Below are positions 48,563 through 57,569 of a DNA stretch of 64,000 nt, piece by piece. This DNA is from Vibrio bathopelagicus (GTDB lineage: Bacteria > Pseudomonadota > Gammaproteobacteria > Enterobacterales > Vibrionaceae). The stretch spans positions 310,001 through 374,000 of the forward strand of contig NZ_CP062501.1 of the NCBI RefSeq assembly GCF_014879975.1, written 5' to 3'. Numbering within the stretch: position 1 is the first letter of the stretch; the number at the start of each line of letters is the position of its first letter. The translations under genes were made by a program, and so were the position numbers. Under the pieces are notes generated by a model that ran no database searches, had not been told where the DNA came from, and saw nothing but the letters and a program-made list of their open reading frames with translations.

Positions 48563-48682
48563 ATGAAATGGCTTATCTTATCTGTAACGCTATTGTTTGT
48601 AGCAGGATGCCAATCAACAGGTACAGGGACATCTGAACACGATGAAATGAATCGAGTTGATACGAGTGGATGCAGCAGCTAG
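48563..48682 (+). CDS. Small lipoprotein (39 residues)
   Basis: A short gene: M-K-W followed by a hydrophobic stretch and the lipobox VAGC at residues 13-16. The mature peptide, about 24 residues, has Gln, Ser and Thr, a charged middle (EHDEMNR) and a second Cys near its end. AAGGAG lies 8 bases before the ATG. It is entericidin-like in size only; I do not claim that family. A terminator follows, so it is probably its own transcript. Confidence 0.6.
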   Translation: MKWLILSVTLLFVAGCQSTGTGTSEHDEMNRVDTSGCSS

Positions 48683-48741
48683 TCTCTTTTTTTGGAAACA
48701 CCTTTTCAACGACTGCTATGTCTAATAAGAATCAACCCTAT

Positions 48742-48767
48742 AAAGCTTTGTGATTTCACAGGGCTTT
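48742..48767 (+). terminator. Rho-independent terminator after the small lipoprotein gene
   Basis: A 12-bp stem (AAAGCTTTGTGA / TCACAGGGCTTT, with two G-U pairs) and a two-base tip (effective loop larger), followed by TATTT. Confidence 0.65.
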
Positions 48768-48945
48768 ATTTCATGTAAGATTAGTAAACCTGTTTTGAGG
48801 GTACATGTTGTAAATTTGTGAATCTGAATTGTCTATATTCTAGGCTGTGTACTGGATCTCATTTGTTATTTGGAGCACTTGCTAAGGTTAATAGTGAATG
48901 TGTTTAAGACTACCCCAATCACTTTACTCAACTTAAGAGGTTTCT

Positions 48946-49182
48946 ATGCTAGGTGAAAATCACTCTCTTGTTCACGAATTTCCTGAAATGAAAAACAAAA
49001 TTGCTGAGCTTGCTAAAACTGATGATGGCTTTGCAGAAGATATGAAGACATACGACAACCTTGATAAAGAGATTCGTAAACTAGAGCTGAAAGATTCACC
49101 CATTGATGATGGCTCGATGCACCAACTGAAACATGATCGTTCTGTACTTAAAGACGCACTGCACGCTCGCTTAACGGCTTAG
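48946..49182 (+). CDS. YdcH-like DUF465 protein
   Basis: A 78-residue, highly charged helical-hairpin protein. The pattern HSLVHEFPEMKNKIAEL, then LDKEIRKLE and LKHDRSVLKDALHARL is that of the YdcH/DUF465 family found across proteobacteria. The function is unknown. AGAGG lies 6-7 bases upstream. Confidence 0.85.
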   Translation: MLGENHSLVHEFPEMKNKIAELAKTDDGFAEDMKTYDNLDKEIRKLELKDSPIDDGSMHQLKHDRSVLKDALHARLTA

Positions 49183-49235
49183 TCAGTTGGCAATTTGGCT
49201 GATTAGCTAAATGGCGAATTGCAGATTTAGATACT

Positions 49236-49259
49236 AAAAACTCCTTCGGGAGTTTTTTT
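49236..49259 (+). terminator. Rho-independent terminator with UUCG loop
   Basis: The stem AAAACTCC / GGAGTTTT closes a TTCG tetraloop and runs into seven T residues, 54 bases after the YdcH-like gene. Confidence 0.9.
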
Positions 49260-49313
49260 CGTTTTGGCTTACCCATTTTCTTCTGAACCCATAAGTTTGG
49301 GCTTATTTGGATA

Positions 49314-49345
49314 TAAAAAAGCTTAGCGCGGGGGACGCTAAGCTT
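49314..49345 (-). terminator. Terminator of glpD
   Basis: A 10-bp perfect stem (AAGCTTAGCG / CGCTAAGCTT) with a 7-base loop. On the minus strand it is followed by a run of T residues. It lies 43 bases beyond the glpD stop. Confidence 0.87.
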
Positions 49346-49387
49346 CGTTGTTCATCATGTTCTTGAACCATGTTTAGGCTGGTGGGG

Positions 49388-50947
49388 TTAGCCTACTTGA
49401 GAAAAGCTCACTACCTTGCTTTGTAGTTTCTGTTTCAAGTAATCCGTCACTGCTTGCTGCTCTGATTCGCTCATGTACAGGCCTAGTTTGGTTCTGCGCC
49501 ACAAGATGTCTTCGTCAGTCATCGCCATCTCTTCATTGATCAAGTAATCGATTTCAACTTGATAAACGCCATGTGCTTCTTTTGAGAATTGAATGCCAAG
49601 GTCAGCTTCGCTGTTCGCACCTTCCAATAGCTTCCACGTGTAAGTACCGAATTGAGTCACGTAGCGAAGCAACAACGCTTCAGGTGCCCAAGGGTATTTA
49701 GTATGGATCATCTTCGCAAGTTGCTCTCTGCTACAGCTGAAGTTACCACCTGGAAGCGTGTTGTTGGCTGTCCAAGGCGCACCCATGTTGGTTAGGTGAG
49801 GCTCTAACTTCTTAAGTGCTGCTTCGCCGAGTTTACGATAAGTGGTCAACTTGCCACCGAAGATCGAAAGCAGTGGTGCTTGATCCAGTTCTGCGTCTAA
49901 TTCCAGCGTGTAGTCACGAGTGATCGCTTGTGGAGAGTCTGATTCATCGTCACATAGCGGTCTTACACCACTGTATGTCCAAACCACGTCTTCACGACCG
50001 AGCTGTTTAACAAAGTGCTGGTTAACGATATCAATCAAGTAATCCACTTCGACATCATCAATGGCAACTTCACGTGGGTCGCCTTTGTATTCAAGGTCGG
50101 TAGTACCGATGATCGAGAACTTATCTAGGTAAGGGATCATGAACACAATGCGATTGTCTTTGTTTTGCAGAATGTACGCTTGTGGTTCGTCATGAATGCG
50201 TGGCACAACAATGTGTGAGCCTTTGATCAAACGAATGTTACGAGGTGAAGCTTGCTCTAAGCCATCATCAAAGAACTGCTTAACCCAAGGGCCTGCTGCG
50301 TTAACGAGTGCTTTTGCTTTGCGTTCAAAACGCTGATTTGTCATCACATCAAGGATCGTTACATGCCAAACACCACCTTCACGGTGCGCTTTTTCAACAC
50401 GGCAGTAGTTACGTACTTCTGCGTTGTTTTCTTTTGCTGCCAACACGTTGAGCAATACCATGCGCGCATCATCAACCCAGCAATCTGAGTATTCGAAGCC
50501 TGTCTTCATTTCTGGCTTCAGTAAACCTGATTTAGCCAAGTTCACTGTTTTACTGCCAGGAAGCGTGGTGCGTTTACCTAAGTTATCGTAAAGGAATAGA
50601 CCGCAGCGAATCATCCAAGCTGGGCGTAAAAATGGTCGATGCGGTAAACGGAAACGCATTGGTTGAGCAACATGAGGTGCTTTTCTTAACAATACTTCGC
50701 GTTCAGCAAGCGCTTCCGAAACTAAACGGAACTCGTAGTGTTCAAGGTAACGTAAGCCACCATGAATCAATTTTGAACTTGCAGAAGACGTCGCCGATGC
50801 GAAATCATTTGCTTCGTATAAGCCAACGTTTAGACCACGACCTGCTGCATCTGCTGCGATGCCTGCACCGTTGATACCGCCGCCGATCACGATCAAATCT
50901 AAAGTGGAAGATGTACTATTGTTTGAATTATTTTGTTGAGCACTCAT
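49388..50947 (-). CDS. glpD: Aerobic glycerol-3-phosphate dehydrogenase
   Basis: A 519-residue FAD-dependent, membrane-associated enzyme oxidising glycerol 3-phosphate to dihydroxyacetone phosphate and passing electrons to quinone. The N-terminal FAD motif is VIGGGINGAGIAADAAGRG. SSKLIHGGLRYLEHYEF and FGGKLTTYRKLGEAAL are typical. Length fits E. coli GlpD (501) with a short N-terminal extension rich in Asn and Ser. AGAGG precedes the ATG. A GlpR-like motif lies about 20 bases upstream. Confidence 0.95.
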   Translation of the reverse strand: MSAQQNNSNNSTSSTLDLIVIGGGINGAGIAADAAGRGLNVGLYEANDFASATSSASSKLIHGGLRYLEHYEFRLVSEALAEREVLLRKAPHVAQPMRFRLPHRPFLRPAWMIRCGLFLYDNLGKRTTLPGSKTVNLAKSGLLKPEMKTGFEYSDCWVDDARMVLLNVLAAKENNAEVRNYCRVEKAHREGGVWHVTILDVMTNQRFERKAKALVNAAGPWVKQFFDDGLEQASPRNIRLIKGSHIVVPRIHDEPQAYILQNKDNRIVFMIPYLDKFSIIGTTDLEYKGDPREVAIDDVEVDYLIDIVNQHFVKQLGREDVVWTYSGVRPLCDDESDSPQAITRDYTLELDAELDQAPLLSIFGGKLTTYRKLGEAALKKLEPHLTNMGAPWTANNTLPGGNFSCSREQLAKMIHTKYPWAPEALLLRYVTQFGTYTWKLLEGANSEADLGIQFSKEAHGVYQVEIDYLINEEMAMTDEDILWRRTKLGLYMSESEQQAVTDYLKQKLQSKVVSFSQVG

Positions 50948-50963
50948 GGTTTTGACCTCTTTC

Positions 50964-50978
50964 TGAGCGAACGAGCAT
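50964..50978. promoter_or_regulatory. Putative GlpR operator upstream of glpD
   Basis: TGAGCG-AAC-GAGCAT matches the site TGAGCG-TTT-GAGCAT upstream of glpF at all twelve outer positions. It lies 17 bases from the glpD start codon. Confidence 0.6.
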
Positions 50979-51069
50979 TTTAGAACATAAGTGAATCCTA
51001 TCTTAACTTTCGTTTGTGGTCATTTATTATTTTCGTTTATGCGCGTTTTATGTGATTTGTGCATAAAAA

Positions 51070-51095
51070 AACCTCTGCTTATGAAAGCAGAGGTT
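51070..51095 (-). terminator. Second terminator between glpR and glpD
   Basis: A 9-bp stem (AACCTCTGC / GCAGAGGTT) and an 8-base loop, followed on the minus strand by a T-run. Confidence 0.75.
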
Positions 51096-51163
51096 CAAAT
51101 AAATCTAATTCGAGCATAGAAGCGACACGAACAGTGATCAAGTAGCTTTGGTTCAGTTATTAA

Positions 51164-51210
51164 AAAAGCCAGCTATTGATAAAGTGATTCTATCAATAGA
51201 TCTGGCTTTT
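51164..51210 (-). terminator. First terminator after glpR
   Basis: A long stem (AAAAGCCAG-CTATTGATA against its complement with a two-base bulge), with a T-run on the minus strand, 69 bases after the glpR stop. Together with the next hairpin it separates glpR from glpD transcription. Confidence 0.78.
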
Positions 51211-51278
51211 GGTTGCTCAATGAATGAGAGAGCTTTACTTAATTTAGCTCAACTTAATCTAGCTTAGATTAGCAGGGG

Positions 51279-52070
51279 CTATTCGCCTGAGGTTGAAGGC
51301 TGAGCTGTATCTATGACTTCTAAAGGAATGTCTGAATCTTTAAGGATGTTGAGAATCTCTTCCGGCGGCTGCTTGTTGGTAAACACCATGTGCGCCTGAG
51401 AGATATTACCAAGCTTAACCATCGCATTACGGCCAAACTTAGTGTGGTCAACGGCTAAGAAGATACTGCGGCTGTTCTCGATGATGGCTTGTTTCACACG
51501 AACTTCGTGATAATCAAAATCGAGCAGTGAGCCATCAAAGTCGATACCACTGATGCCCAATATGCCGAAATCAAGGCGGAACTGCTTCACGAAATCGAGT
51601 GTTGCTTCACCTACGATACCACCGTCGCGGTTTCTTACTTCACCACCGGCCAAGATAACCTTTATTTCTGGGTTCGGCAGAAGGATGCTCGCGACGTTAA
51701 TGTTGTTGGTGACAACTCTTAACTGTTTGTGGTTTTTGTTGAGCGCGCGGGCAATCGATTCTGGTGTGGTACCGATATCAACAAACAAAGTCGCGCCATC
51801 TGGGATGTGTTTAACCAGTTCATCGGCAATCACGTCTTTTTCGTTGAAGTTAAGCGCTTTACGCGTGTTGTACGAGGTGTTTTCCGAGCTTAAAGGAATC
51901 GTAGCACCACCATGATAGCGACGTATTTTGTTACCATCGGCCAGTTCGTTGAGGTCTCGTCTGATGGTCTGTGGGCTTACATCAAACTTTTCAACGAGCT
52001 CTTCGGTACTCACATATCCTTGTGTTTTAACCAGGTCTACAATCTGCTGGTGTCTTGGTATCTGCTTCAC
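51279..52070 (-). CDS. glpR: Glycerol-3-phosphate regulon repressor
   Basis: A 263-residue DeoR-family repressor. The helix-turn-helix includes VEKFDVSPQTIRRDLNELAD. The effector domain includes VDIGTTPESIARAL, AGGEVRNRDGGIVG and AVDHTKFGRNAMV, all GlpR marks. The start is GTG behind GGGAG. It lies between glpK and glpD; glycerol 3-phosphate is the expected inducer. Confidence 0.93.
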   Translation of the reverse strand: MKQIPRHQQIVDLVKTQGYVSTEELVEKFDVSPQTIRRDLNELADGNKIRRYHGGATIPLSSENTSYNTRKALNFNEKDVIADELVKHIPDGATLFVDIGTTPESIARALNKNHKQLRVVTNNINVASILLPNPEIKVILAGGEVRNRDGGIVGEATLDFVKQFRLDFGILGISGIDFDGSLLDFDYHEVRVKQAIIENSRSIFLAVDHTKFGRNAMVKLGNISQAHMVFTNKQPPEEILNILKDSDIPLEVIDTAQPSTSGE

Positions 52071-52239
52071 TTAACTTACCACTCCCTGCACGCCAAAGGC
52101 TCTAGCGCGTCAAAATCGAAAATATAAACTCGCGCTATTGTGCTCGAATTGACGAAGAGAGAGAAGTAATGATGGTAAGGAATCATGTCTAAACCGCAAA
52201 AACGGTGCTCGTAACGTAAAATTTGAGCCTGAAACGCAA

Positions 52240-52265
52240 AAAAGAGCACAAAATAGTGCTCTTTT
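52240..52265 (-). terminator. Terminator of glpK
   Basis: A 10-bp stem (AAAAGAGCAC / GTGCTCTTTT) with a 6-base loop and a T-run on the minus strand, about 80 bases after the glpK stop. Confidence 0.83.
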
Positions 52266-52345
52266 TAGTTTCGTTTACTGAGGTTCGAACAATCCAATCG
52301 ACAAGAAAGTGATTATTCGAACTCCTCTGTTAACTCACGCTTAGA

Positions 52346-53866
52346 TTACTCTTCGTCGTCATCGTGCAGTTCAGACCAAACCTGTGCACACTTGATAGCA
52401 CGCTTCCAACCTTTGTAACGGCGGTTACGCTTCTCTTCGTCGTGGTGTGGCATGAACGTGCGGTTAAGAACAGCTTTGTCTTGAAGCTCGTCAATGCTGT
52501 CCCAGAAACCAACCGCAAGGCCAGCAAGGTAAGCGGCACCCAAAGCCGTAACTTCCGTTACTTCAGGGCGGTGAACTTCAGTATCAAGCACGTCTGATTG
52601 GAATTGCATTAGGAAGTTATTCGCTACTGCGCCGCCATCAACACGTAGTTTCGCTAGCTTGATGCCTGAGTCAGCTTGCATTGCGTCTAGTACGTCACGC
52701 GTTTGGTAAGCAATACCTTCCAGTGTTGCGCGGATGATGTGGTTAGAGTTAACGCCACGAGTTAGACCAACAATCGTACCTCGAGCATAAGCATCCCAGT
52801 ATGGCGCGCCTAGGCCTGTAAATGCAGGAACCACGTAAACGCCGTTTGAAGAATCCACTTTCGTTGCGAAGTACTCAGAGTCTTCTGCGCCAGCTAATAG
52901 CTTCATTTCATCACGTAGCCATTGGATTGATGCACCGCCCATGAACACCGCACCTTCAAGTGCGTATGCTGGTTCGCCTTTAGGACCACATGCTAGCGTT
53001 GTTAGTAGACCATTCTTTGAGGTTACTTTCTCTTGGCCTGTGTTCATCAGAAGGAAGCAACCTGTGCCGTAAGTATTCTTAGCTTGGCCAGCTTCTACAC
53101 ACATTTGACCGTATAGTGCAGCTTGTTGGTCACCCGCAATACCAGCGATTGGGATACGAGTACCGCCTTTACCACCAAGGTTCGTTTGACCGTATACCTC
53201 AGAAGAGCGCTTCACTTCAGGCATCATGACTGCTGGAATACCCATCTCGTCAAGTAGCTTCTGATCCCAACATAGGTCATTGATGTTGAACAACATAGTA
53301 CGTGACGCGTTGGTGTAATCCGTAACGTGTACACGTCCTTGAGTCATTTTCCAAACCAACCAAGTATCAACCGTACCGAATAGTAGTTTGCCTGCTTCAG
53401 CATCTTCGCGAGCACCTTCAACGTTGTCTAGAATCCATTTTACTTTGGTACCTGAGAAATACGGGTCAAGGACTAAGCCAGTATTGTCACGTACGTAGTC
53501 TTCTAGGCCACGTGCTTTAAGGTCTTCACAGATGTCTGCAGTACGGCGACATTGCCATACAATTGCGTTATAAACCGGTTTGCCAGTTTCTTTGTTCCAA
53601 ACAATAGTGGTTTCACGTTGGTTAGTGATACCGATACCCGCGAGTTCGTCGCTGCGAATGCCTGCTTTAGCAAGCGCTTCAACCAATGTAGAGCTTTGAG
53701 TCGCCCAGATTTCCATTGGATCATGCTCAACCCAACCCGCTTTCGGGTAAATCTGAGTGAATTCTCGTTGAGAAGAACTAACGATGTTTGCATCGTGATC
53801 GAGGATTACAGCGCGAGAACTTGTGGTGCCTTGGTCTAAGGCAACAATGTATTTTTGCTCGGTCAT
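52346..53866 (-). CDS. glpK: Glycerol kinase
   Basis: A 506-residue FGGY-family kinase making glycerol 3-phosphate from glycerol and ATP. The start [15 protein letters not shown], then [25 protein letters not shown] and [16 protein letters not shown] are classic. AAGGA lies 8 bases before the ATG. It is 59 bases downstream of glpF on the same strand, forming the glpFK operon. Confidence 0.97.
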   Translation of the reverse strand: MTEQKYIVALDQGTTSSRAVILDHDANIVSSSQREFTQIYPKAGWVEHDPMEIWATQSSTLVEALAKAGIRSDELAGIGITNQRETTIVWNKETGKPVYNAIVWQCRRTADICEDLKARGLEDYVRDNTGLVLDPYFSGTKVKWILDNVEGAREDAEAGKLLFGTVDTWLVWKMTQGRVHVTDYTNASRTMLFNINDLCWDQKLLDEMGIPAVMMPEVKRSSEVYGQTNLGGKGGTRIPIAGIAGDQQAALYGQMCVEAGQAKNTYGTGCFLLMNTGQEKVTSKNGLLTTLACGPKGEPAYALEGAVFMGGASIQWLRDEMKLLAGAEDSEYFATKVDSSNGVYVVPAFTGLGAPYWDAYARGTIVGLTRGVNSNHIIRATLEGIAYQTRDVLDAMQADSGIKLAKLRVDGGAVANNFLMQFQSDVLDTEVHRPEVTEVTALGAAYLAGLAVGFWDSIDELQDKAVLNRTFMPHHDEEKRNRRYKGWKRAIKCAQVWSELHDDDEE

Positions 53867-53925
53867 GGTAAGAATCCTTTTTCTTTCGTTATTTATATTT
53901 TAGTAAATGTAAGGTTGCTTAGGGA

Positions 53926-54780
53926 TTAAGCTTGAGCTTGTTTAGCTTCTTCTTCTGTTTCACATTGGTTTGGAATTGTGCAGCCTTGGCCTTCGACTGG
54001 TAGGTAAGCTCCGATAACGCGTGGGTACAGCCAACCGCCAAAACACGCGCCAGCGATTGGAGCAATAATTGGAACGATGAAGTAAGGAATATCACGAGCC
54101 CCGCTTAGTGCGAAATCCCAACCTGCAAAGTAAGCGAACAGTTTTGGTCCGAAGTCACGAGCAGGGTTCATTGCAAAGCCAGTTAGTGGACCTAAAGAAC
54201 CACCAATTACCGCGATAAGAATACCGATCAGTAGAGGGTTCATTGCGCCGCGAGATGCGCCATTGTTTTCATCACCTAACGCTAAGATAGCGAACATCAA
54301 AACAGCAGTAATCACAAATTCCACAGCAAAAGCGCCAAAGAAAGAAAGTGAAGCATGTGGGTATGTTGAGAAAATACCTGCGGTTGATAGTGCGTCTTGG
54401 CTGCTACGAACGAAGTTATGTGCAATTTCGTAGTCAGTAAATAGGTTGCTGTACAGGCTGTAAACTAATGCTGCAGAGCAGAAAGCGCCAAGCAGTTGCG
54501 AAATGATGTAAGGCACCACTTTCGCTTTATCAAAGCCATGGAACATAGCCAGTGCAATTGTTACGGCTGGGTTGATGTGTGCGCCTGAAACGCCGGCAGT
54601 ACAGTAAATTGCAATCGCAACACCGAAGCCCCAGATGATACTAATTTCCCATTGTCCGAATGTCGCACCAGTTAATACCAGAGCGGCCACACAGCCAACG
54701 CCAAAGAATATGAGTAATCCTGTACCGATAAATTCAGCCAAGCATTGCCCAAATAAAGAAGGGTGTTTGTTTGTTGTCAT
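53926..54780 (-). CDS. glpF: Glycerol uptake facilitator
   Basis: A 284-residue inner-membrane channel of the aquaglyceroporin family. The two pore motifs are visible: GAHINPAVTIAL (first NPA) and GFAMNPARDFGPKLF (second NPA, with the NPARD form of glycerol facilitators). Six hydrophobic helices are predicted, and a hydrophilic C-terminal tail. AAGGA lies 8 bases before the ATG. It is the first gene of the glpFK operon. Confidence 0.95.
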   Translation of the reverse strand: MTTNKHPSLFGQCLAEFIGTGLLIFFGVGCVAALVLTGATFGQWEISIIWGFGVAIAIYCTAGVSGAHINPAVTIALAMFHGFDKAKVVPYIISQLLGAFCSAALVYSLYSNLFTDYEIAHNFVRSSQDALSTAGIFSTYPHASLSFFGAFAVEFVITAVLMFAILALGDENNGASRGAMNPLLIGILIAVIGGSLGPLTGFAMNPARDFGPKLFAYFAGWDFALSGARDIPYFIVPIIAPIAGACFGGWLYPRVIGAYLPVEGQGCTIPNQCETEEEAKQAQA

Positions 54781-54830
54781 GTTCGAGTCCTTTTTAGTTT
54801 TGCTTATCTAGCACGTGTATTGTGCATATA

Positions 54831-54951
54831 TTTGCGAACTCGAAAATAAACGAACATCAAAAATGAGCGTTTGAGCATAAAATTGTTAATTAAAGTCACT
54901 TGAAATGTTAATCCGAACACTTTTGCTCGGAAAAGATGTTCGCATGAACGT
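54831..54951. promoter_or_regulatory. Putative GlpR operators upstream of glpF
   Basis: Three candidates lie here. One (54831-54856) contains GCGAAC and CGAACAT half-sites. TGAGCGTTTGAGCAT (54864-54878) matches the motif before glpD. ATGTTCGCATGAACGT (54936-54951) resembles the E. coli GlpR half-sites ATGTTCG. Several sites fit the known cooperative binding of GlpR. Confidence 0.5.
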
Positions 54952-55029
54952 CATTGCTCGAATTGATAGGTTGCGAAACCGCTCAAACTACCTATATGTA
55001 AACGGATGCGCAACTGGTACGAGGAGTTT

Positions 55030-55083
55030 ATGTTTGGATTTGTGATGCTACTTCGTGAGTGGTGGATTATTAGACTTAATTAG
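55030..55083 (+). CDS. Candidate micro-gene of 17 residues
   Basis: A short frame with an exceptionally good ribosome-binding site (GAGGAG 3-4 bases before ATG) encodes a hydrophobic then basic-aromatic peptide (MFGFVMLLREWW...). A terminator-like hairpin follows about 70 bases later. It could be a leader or membrane micropeptide; it could also be chance in a 590-base intergenic region. The peptide matches nothing I know. Confidence 0.3.
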   Translation: MFGFVMLLREWWIIRLN

Positions 55084-55370
55084 GAAGGGCTATGTGATGT
55101 TCTTGCTATGTTAGAAGGGCGTTAATAAATGAACCTGTATGCATAAATGAATAAACTGCCAACTAAGGTGTAGTTTGGCAGTTTTAATAGTTAGTCAGTT
55201 CATGGCTTTCAACTTGCTGTAGTTGATTAACAACAAGTTATAAAGAATTGTCTACGATCAGTGTTTGAGACTCTAGTTATTGAATGATGTTTGGTATTGA
55301 ACTAATCAAATACAGATATTCAGGTACAGCCTAAGTTCGAGTTTCTCTCGCAATAGATACGATAATTTTA
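55084..55370. other. Intergenic remainder between glpF and rtxE
   Basis: Apart from the hairpin at 55153-55185 I see no gene or RNA I can name. Confidence 0.35.
55153..55185 (+). terminator. Hairpin terminator in the glpF-rtxE gap
   Basis: A 10-bp stem (AAACTGCCAA / TTGGCAGTTT) with a 12-base loop runs into T residues on the plus strand. No annotated plus-strand gene precedes it except the 17-residue frame, which suggests a short transcript. Confidence 0.65.
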
Positions 55371-57569
55371 TTACCCTATCTGTTGTTTCCAGAGTTTGGC
55401 ATAAAGTCCTTCTTTCTCAACCAGCTCATCGTGAGTTCCGTTTTCACACACTTGGCCTTTATCAAGAACTAAAATGTTATCCGCATGACGAAGAGTGTTG
55501 AGGCGGTGTGCGATGCTAATTACGGTTCTACCTCGACAGATCTCGTCCATGTTGCTCATGATGGCAGCTTCAGAGTTATAATCTAGAGCAGAAGTCGCTT
55601 CATCAAGCAGCAAAATTCGAGGGTTTACGAGTAAGGCTCTTGCCAATGCGACACGTTGACGCTGACCACCAGATAGAGAAGAGCCTTTCTCACCGACCGG
55701 TTGGTCGAACCCGTGGGGAAGCTCTTCAATAAATTCTATAGCGCCAGCAAGCTGCGCTGCGTGACGCATCTCTTCATCAGAAGCTTGTGGCTTACTTAGG
55801 CGAATGTTATCTGCAACACTCCCTGAGAAAAGAATGCTGTCTTGCAACACAACACTCATATTGCGGCGTAACGATATAGGATCCGCGATAGCTAGGTCCA
55901 TACCGTCGACCAACACTTGACCATGCTGGGGAACATACAAGCGTTGTAGTAGCCGGGTTATGGTACTTTTCCCTGAACCCGATGGGCCTGTAATACCGAT
56001 AAATTGCCCTGGTTTTATTTCTAATGAGAGGTTAGCTAGTACCTCTGGAGCGTCTTCGTGGTAACGGAATCTAATGTTGTGAAACTCTATGCCACCATTG
56101 AGTTCAGGAACAGAAGCTAGCCCCTGTTTACTGTTTTCTTTTGGTTCGTCAAGAATGTCACCCACTCGCTTCAATGCAATGAGAGTATGTTGAAAGTCTT
56201 GCCAAATTTGAGCAAGTCTAAGTACCGGTTGGGTAACATGACCAGCCAACATATTGAATGCGACCAATTCACCGGGCGTTAGCTCACCATTTAGTACAGC
56301 GCTGACTCCCCACCATAGCAATAATGCAGCGGTAAGCTTTTGGATAAGTGCGATGCCTTGCCCTGCGATTAACCCAGACTTTTGAGCATCGAAACTACGC
56401 TTTAGTTGCTGGCTGAGTATGCGTTGCCATTGATGTAAGAATCGATGTTCAGTAGCAGTTGTTTTAATGGTTTCAATGCCTGTTATCGCTTCAGTTAAAA
56501 AGGTTGTGGCGTCGGCGTCTGATTCGTATTCTGATTCCACTTTTTTTCTTATTAAGGGGCCAGCGATAAGCCAAAGTAAGAAATAGATGATCAATGAACC
56601 GATTACTAACCAAGTCAGAGTACTAGCATAGTGGAACATGACGGCGATAAAGACAGCCACAAAAATTAAATCGAGTAATAACATTAACGTCGAACCCGTT
56701 AAAAACTGACGGATTTGTGCCATTTCACGAACTCGCGCAATGATTTGCCCGGTTTGTCTCTGCTTAAAATAAGTGAGTGGAAGGCCAACTAAGTGACGAT
56801 AAAGGCGCCCTGATAGCTCTGCATTAACCTGACTCGCCAAATGACCAAATACGGTATTGCGTAAGTAGCTGTATGCTGGTTCAGCAATAGCTAATGCGAG
56901 CATTGCCATTGCGAGCACATGAAGACTTGATAAACTGCGACCTACTAGTACTTTGTCGATGACATTTTGAAATAGCAACGGGCTTACTAGTGCGAATATC
57001 TGAAGTGCAATAGCATAGAAAAATACATCACGCATCTGGCTTTTTTGACGCCAAATAGAGGGGGAAAACCAACTAAGGCCAAATTTCACTTCTTTGTTAC
57101 TTAGTCTTTCATCCGCGACCAGTATTACCTTGTACATCGATAATTGACTACTCAGACTAAGCTCACTCTGCTGGTCTAATTGAGTGGTTGGGTCATGTAA
57201 AAGAGAGGAACCATCAGCTGACTTTGTGAGCACTTTCCAACTATTGTCGATTTCAATTAAAACGGGTAGTGGAAGGGTATCTAGCTCGCTTGATTTTACT
57301 TTCGTTACTTGACTTTTCAGGCCGATATAATCCGCCGCTTCCCTTATTTGCATGTCGCTCAAATTGGAATGATTGACACCCAATGCATGTTTTAGCTGTG
57401 TTTTAGTCGATTTCTTGTGAAAGTGATTTCCGGCATAAACGACGGCGTCTATTCCGCCATTATCTTTTGTGGCAGATATATCTTGATTGCTAGAGGTATC
57501 TTGAGTGCAAGAGGTATCTTGGGCGATAGACACATCTTGTGTTGTTGATAAGGTCATATCCATTCTCAT
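55371..57569 (-). CDS. rtxE: MARTX type I secretion ABC ATPase RtxE
   Basis: A 732-residue ABC exporter with a C39-like N-terminal domain lacking the peptidase Cys (residues about 40-150), six membrane helices (about 165-440), and an ATPase domain with Walker A GPSGSGKSTITRLL, signature LSGGQRQRVALA and Walker B ILLLDEATSALD. With RtxB it forms the heteromeric inner-membrane motor, with RtxD as adaptor, for export of the giant toxin. Its ATG overlaps the rtxD stop (ATGA), so the two are coupled. Residues about 11-34 are a tandem six-residue repeat (QDxSxx) that is unusual for the family. Confidence 0.9.
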   Translation of the reverse strand: MRMDMTLSTTQDVSIAQDTSCTQDTSSNQDISATKDNGGIDAVVYAGNHFHKKSTKTQLKHALGVNHSNLSDMQIREAADYIGLKSQVTKVKSSELDTLPLPVLIEIDNSWKVLTKSADGSSLLHDPTTQLDQQSELSLSSQLSMYKVILVADERLSNKEVKFGLSWFSPSIWRQKSQMRDVFFYAIALQIFALVSPLLFQNVIDKVLVGRSLSSLHVLAMAMLALAIAEPAYSYLRNTVFGHLASQVNAELSGRLYRHLVGLPLTYFKQRQTGQIIARVREMAQIRQFLTGSTLMLLLDLIFVAVFIAVMFHYASTLTWLVIGSLIIYFLLWLIAGPLIRKKVESEYESDADATTFLTEAITGIETIKTTATEHRFLHQWQRILSQQLKRSFDAQKSGLIAGQGIALIQKLTAALLLWWGVSAVLNGELTPGELVAFNMLAGHVTQPVLRLAQIWQDFQHTLIALKRVGDILDEPKENSKQGLASVPELNGGIEFHNIRFRYHEDAPEVLANLSLEIKPGQFIGITGPSGSGKSTITRLLQRLYVPQHGQVLVDGMDLAIADPISLRRNMSVVLQDSILFSGSVADNIRLSKPQASDEEMRHAAQLAGAIEFIEELPHGFDQPVGEKGSSLSGGQRQRVALARALLVNPRILLLDEATSALDYNSEAAIMSNMDEICRGRTVISIAHRLNTLRHADNILVLDKGQVCENGTHDELVEKEGLYAKLWKQQIG
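57468..57539 (-). repeat. 18-base minisatellite inside rtxE
   Basis: Four consecutive 18-base units encode QDVSIA, QDTSCT, QDTSSN and QDISAT near the N-terminus of RtxE. Such in-frame repeats can vary in copy number without breaking the frame. Confidence 0.65.
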
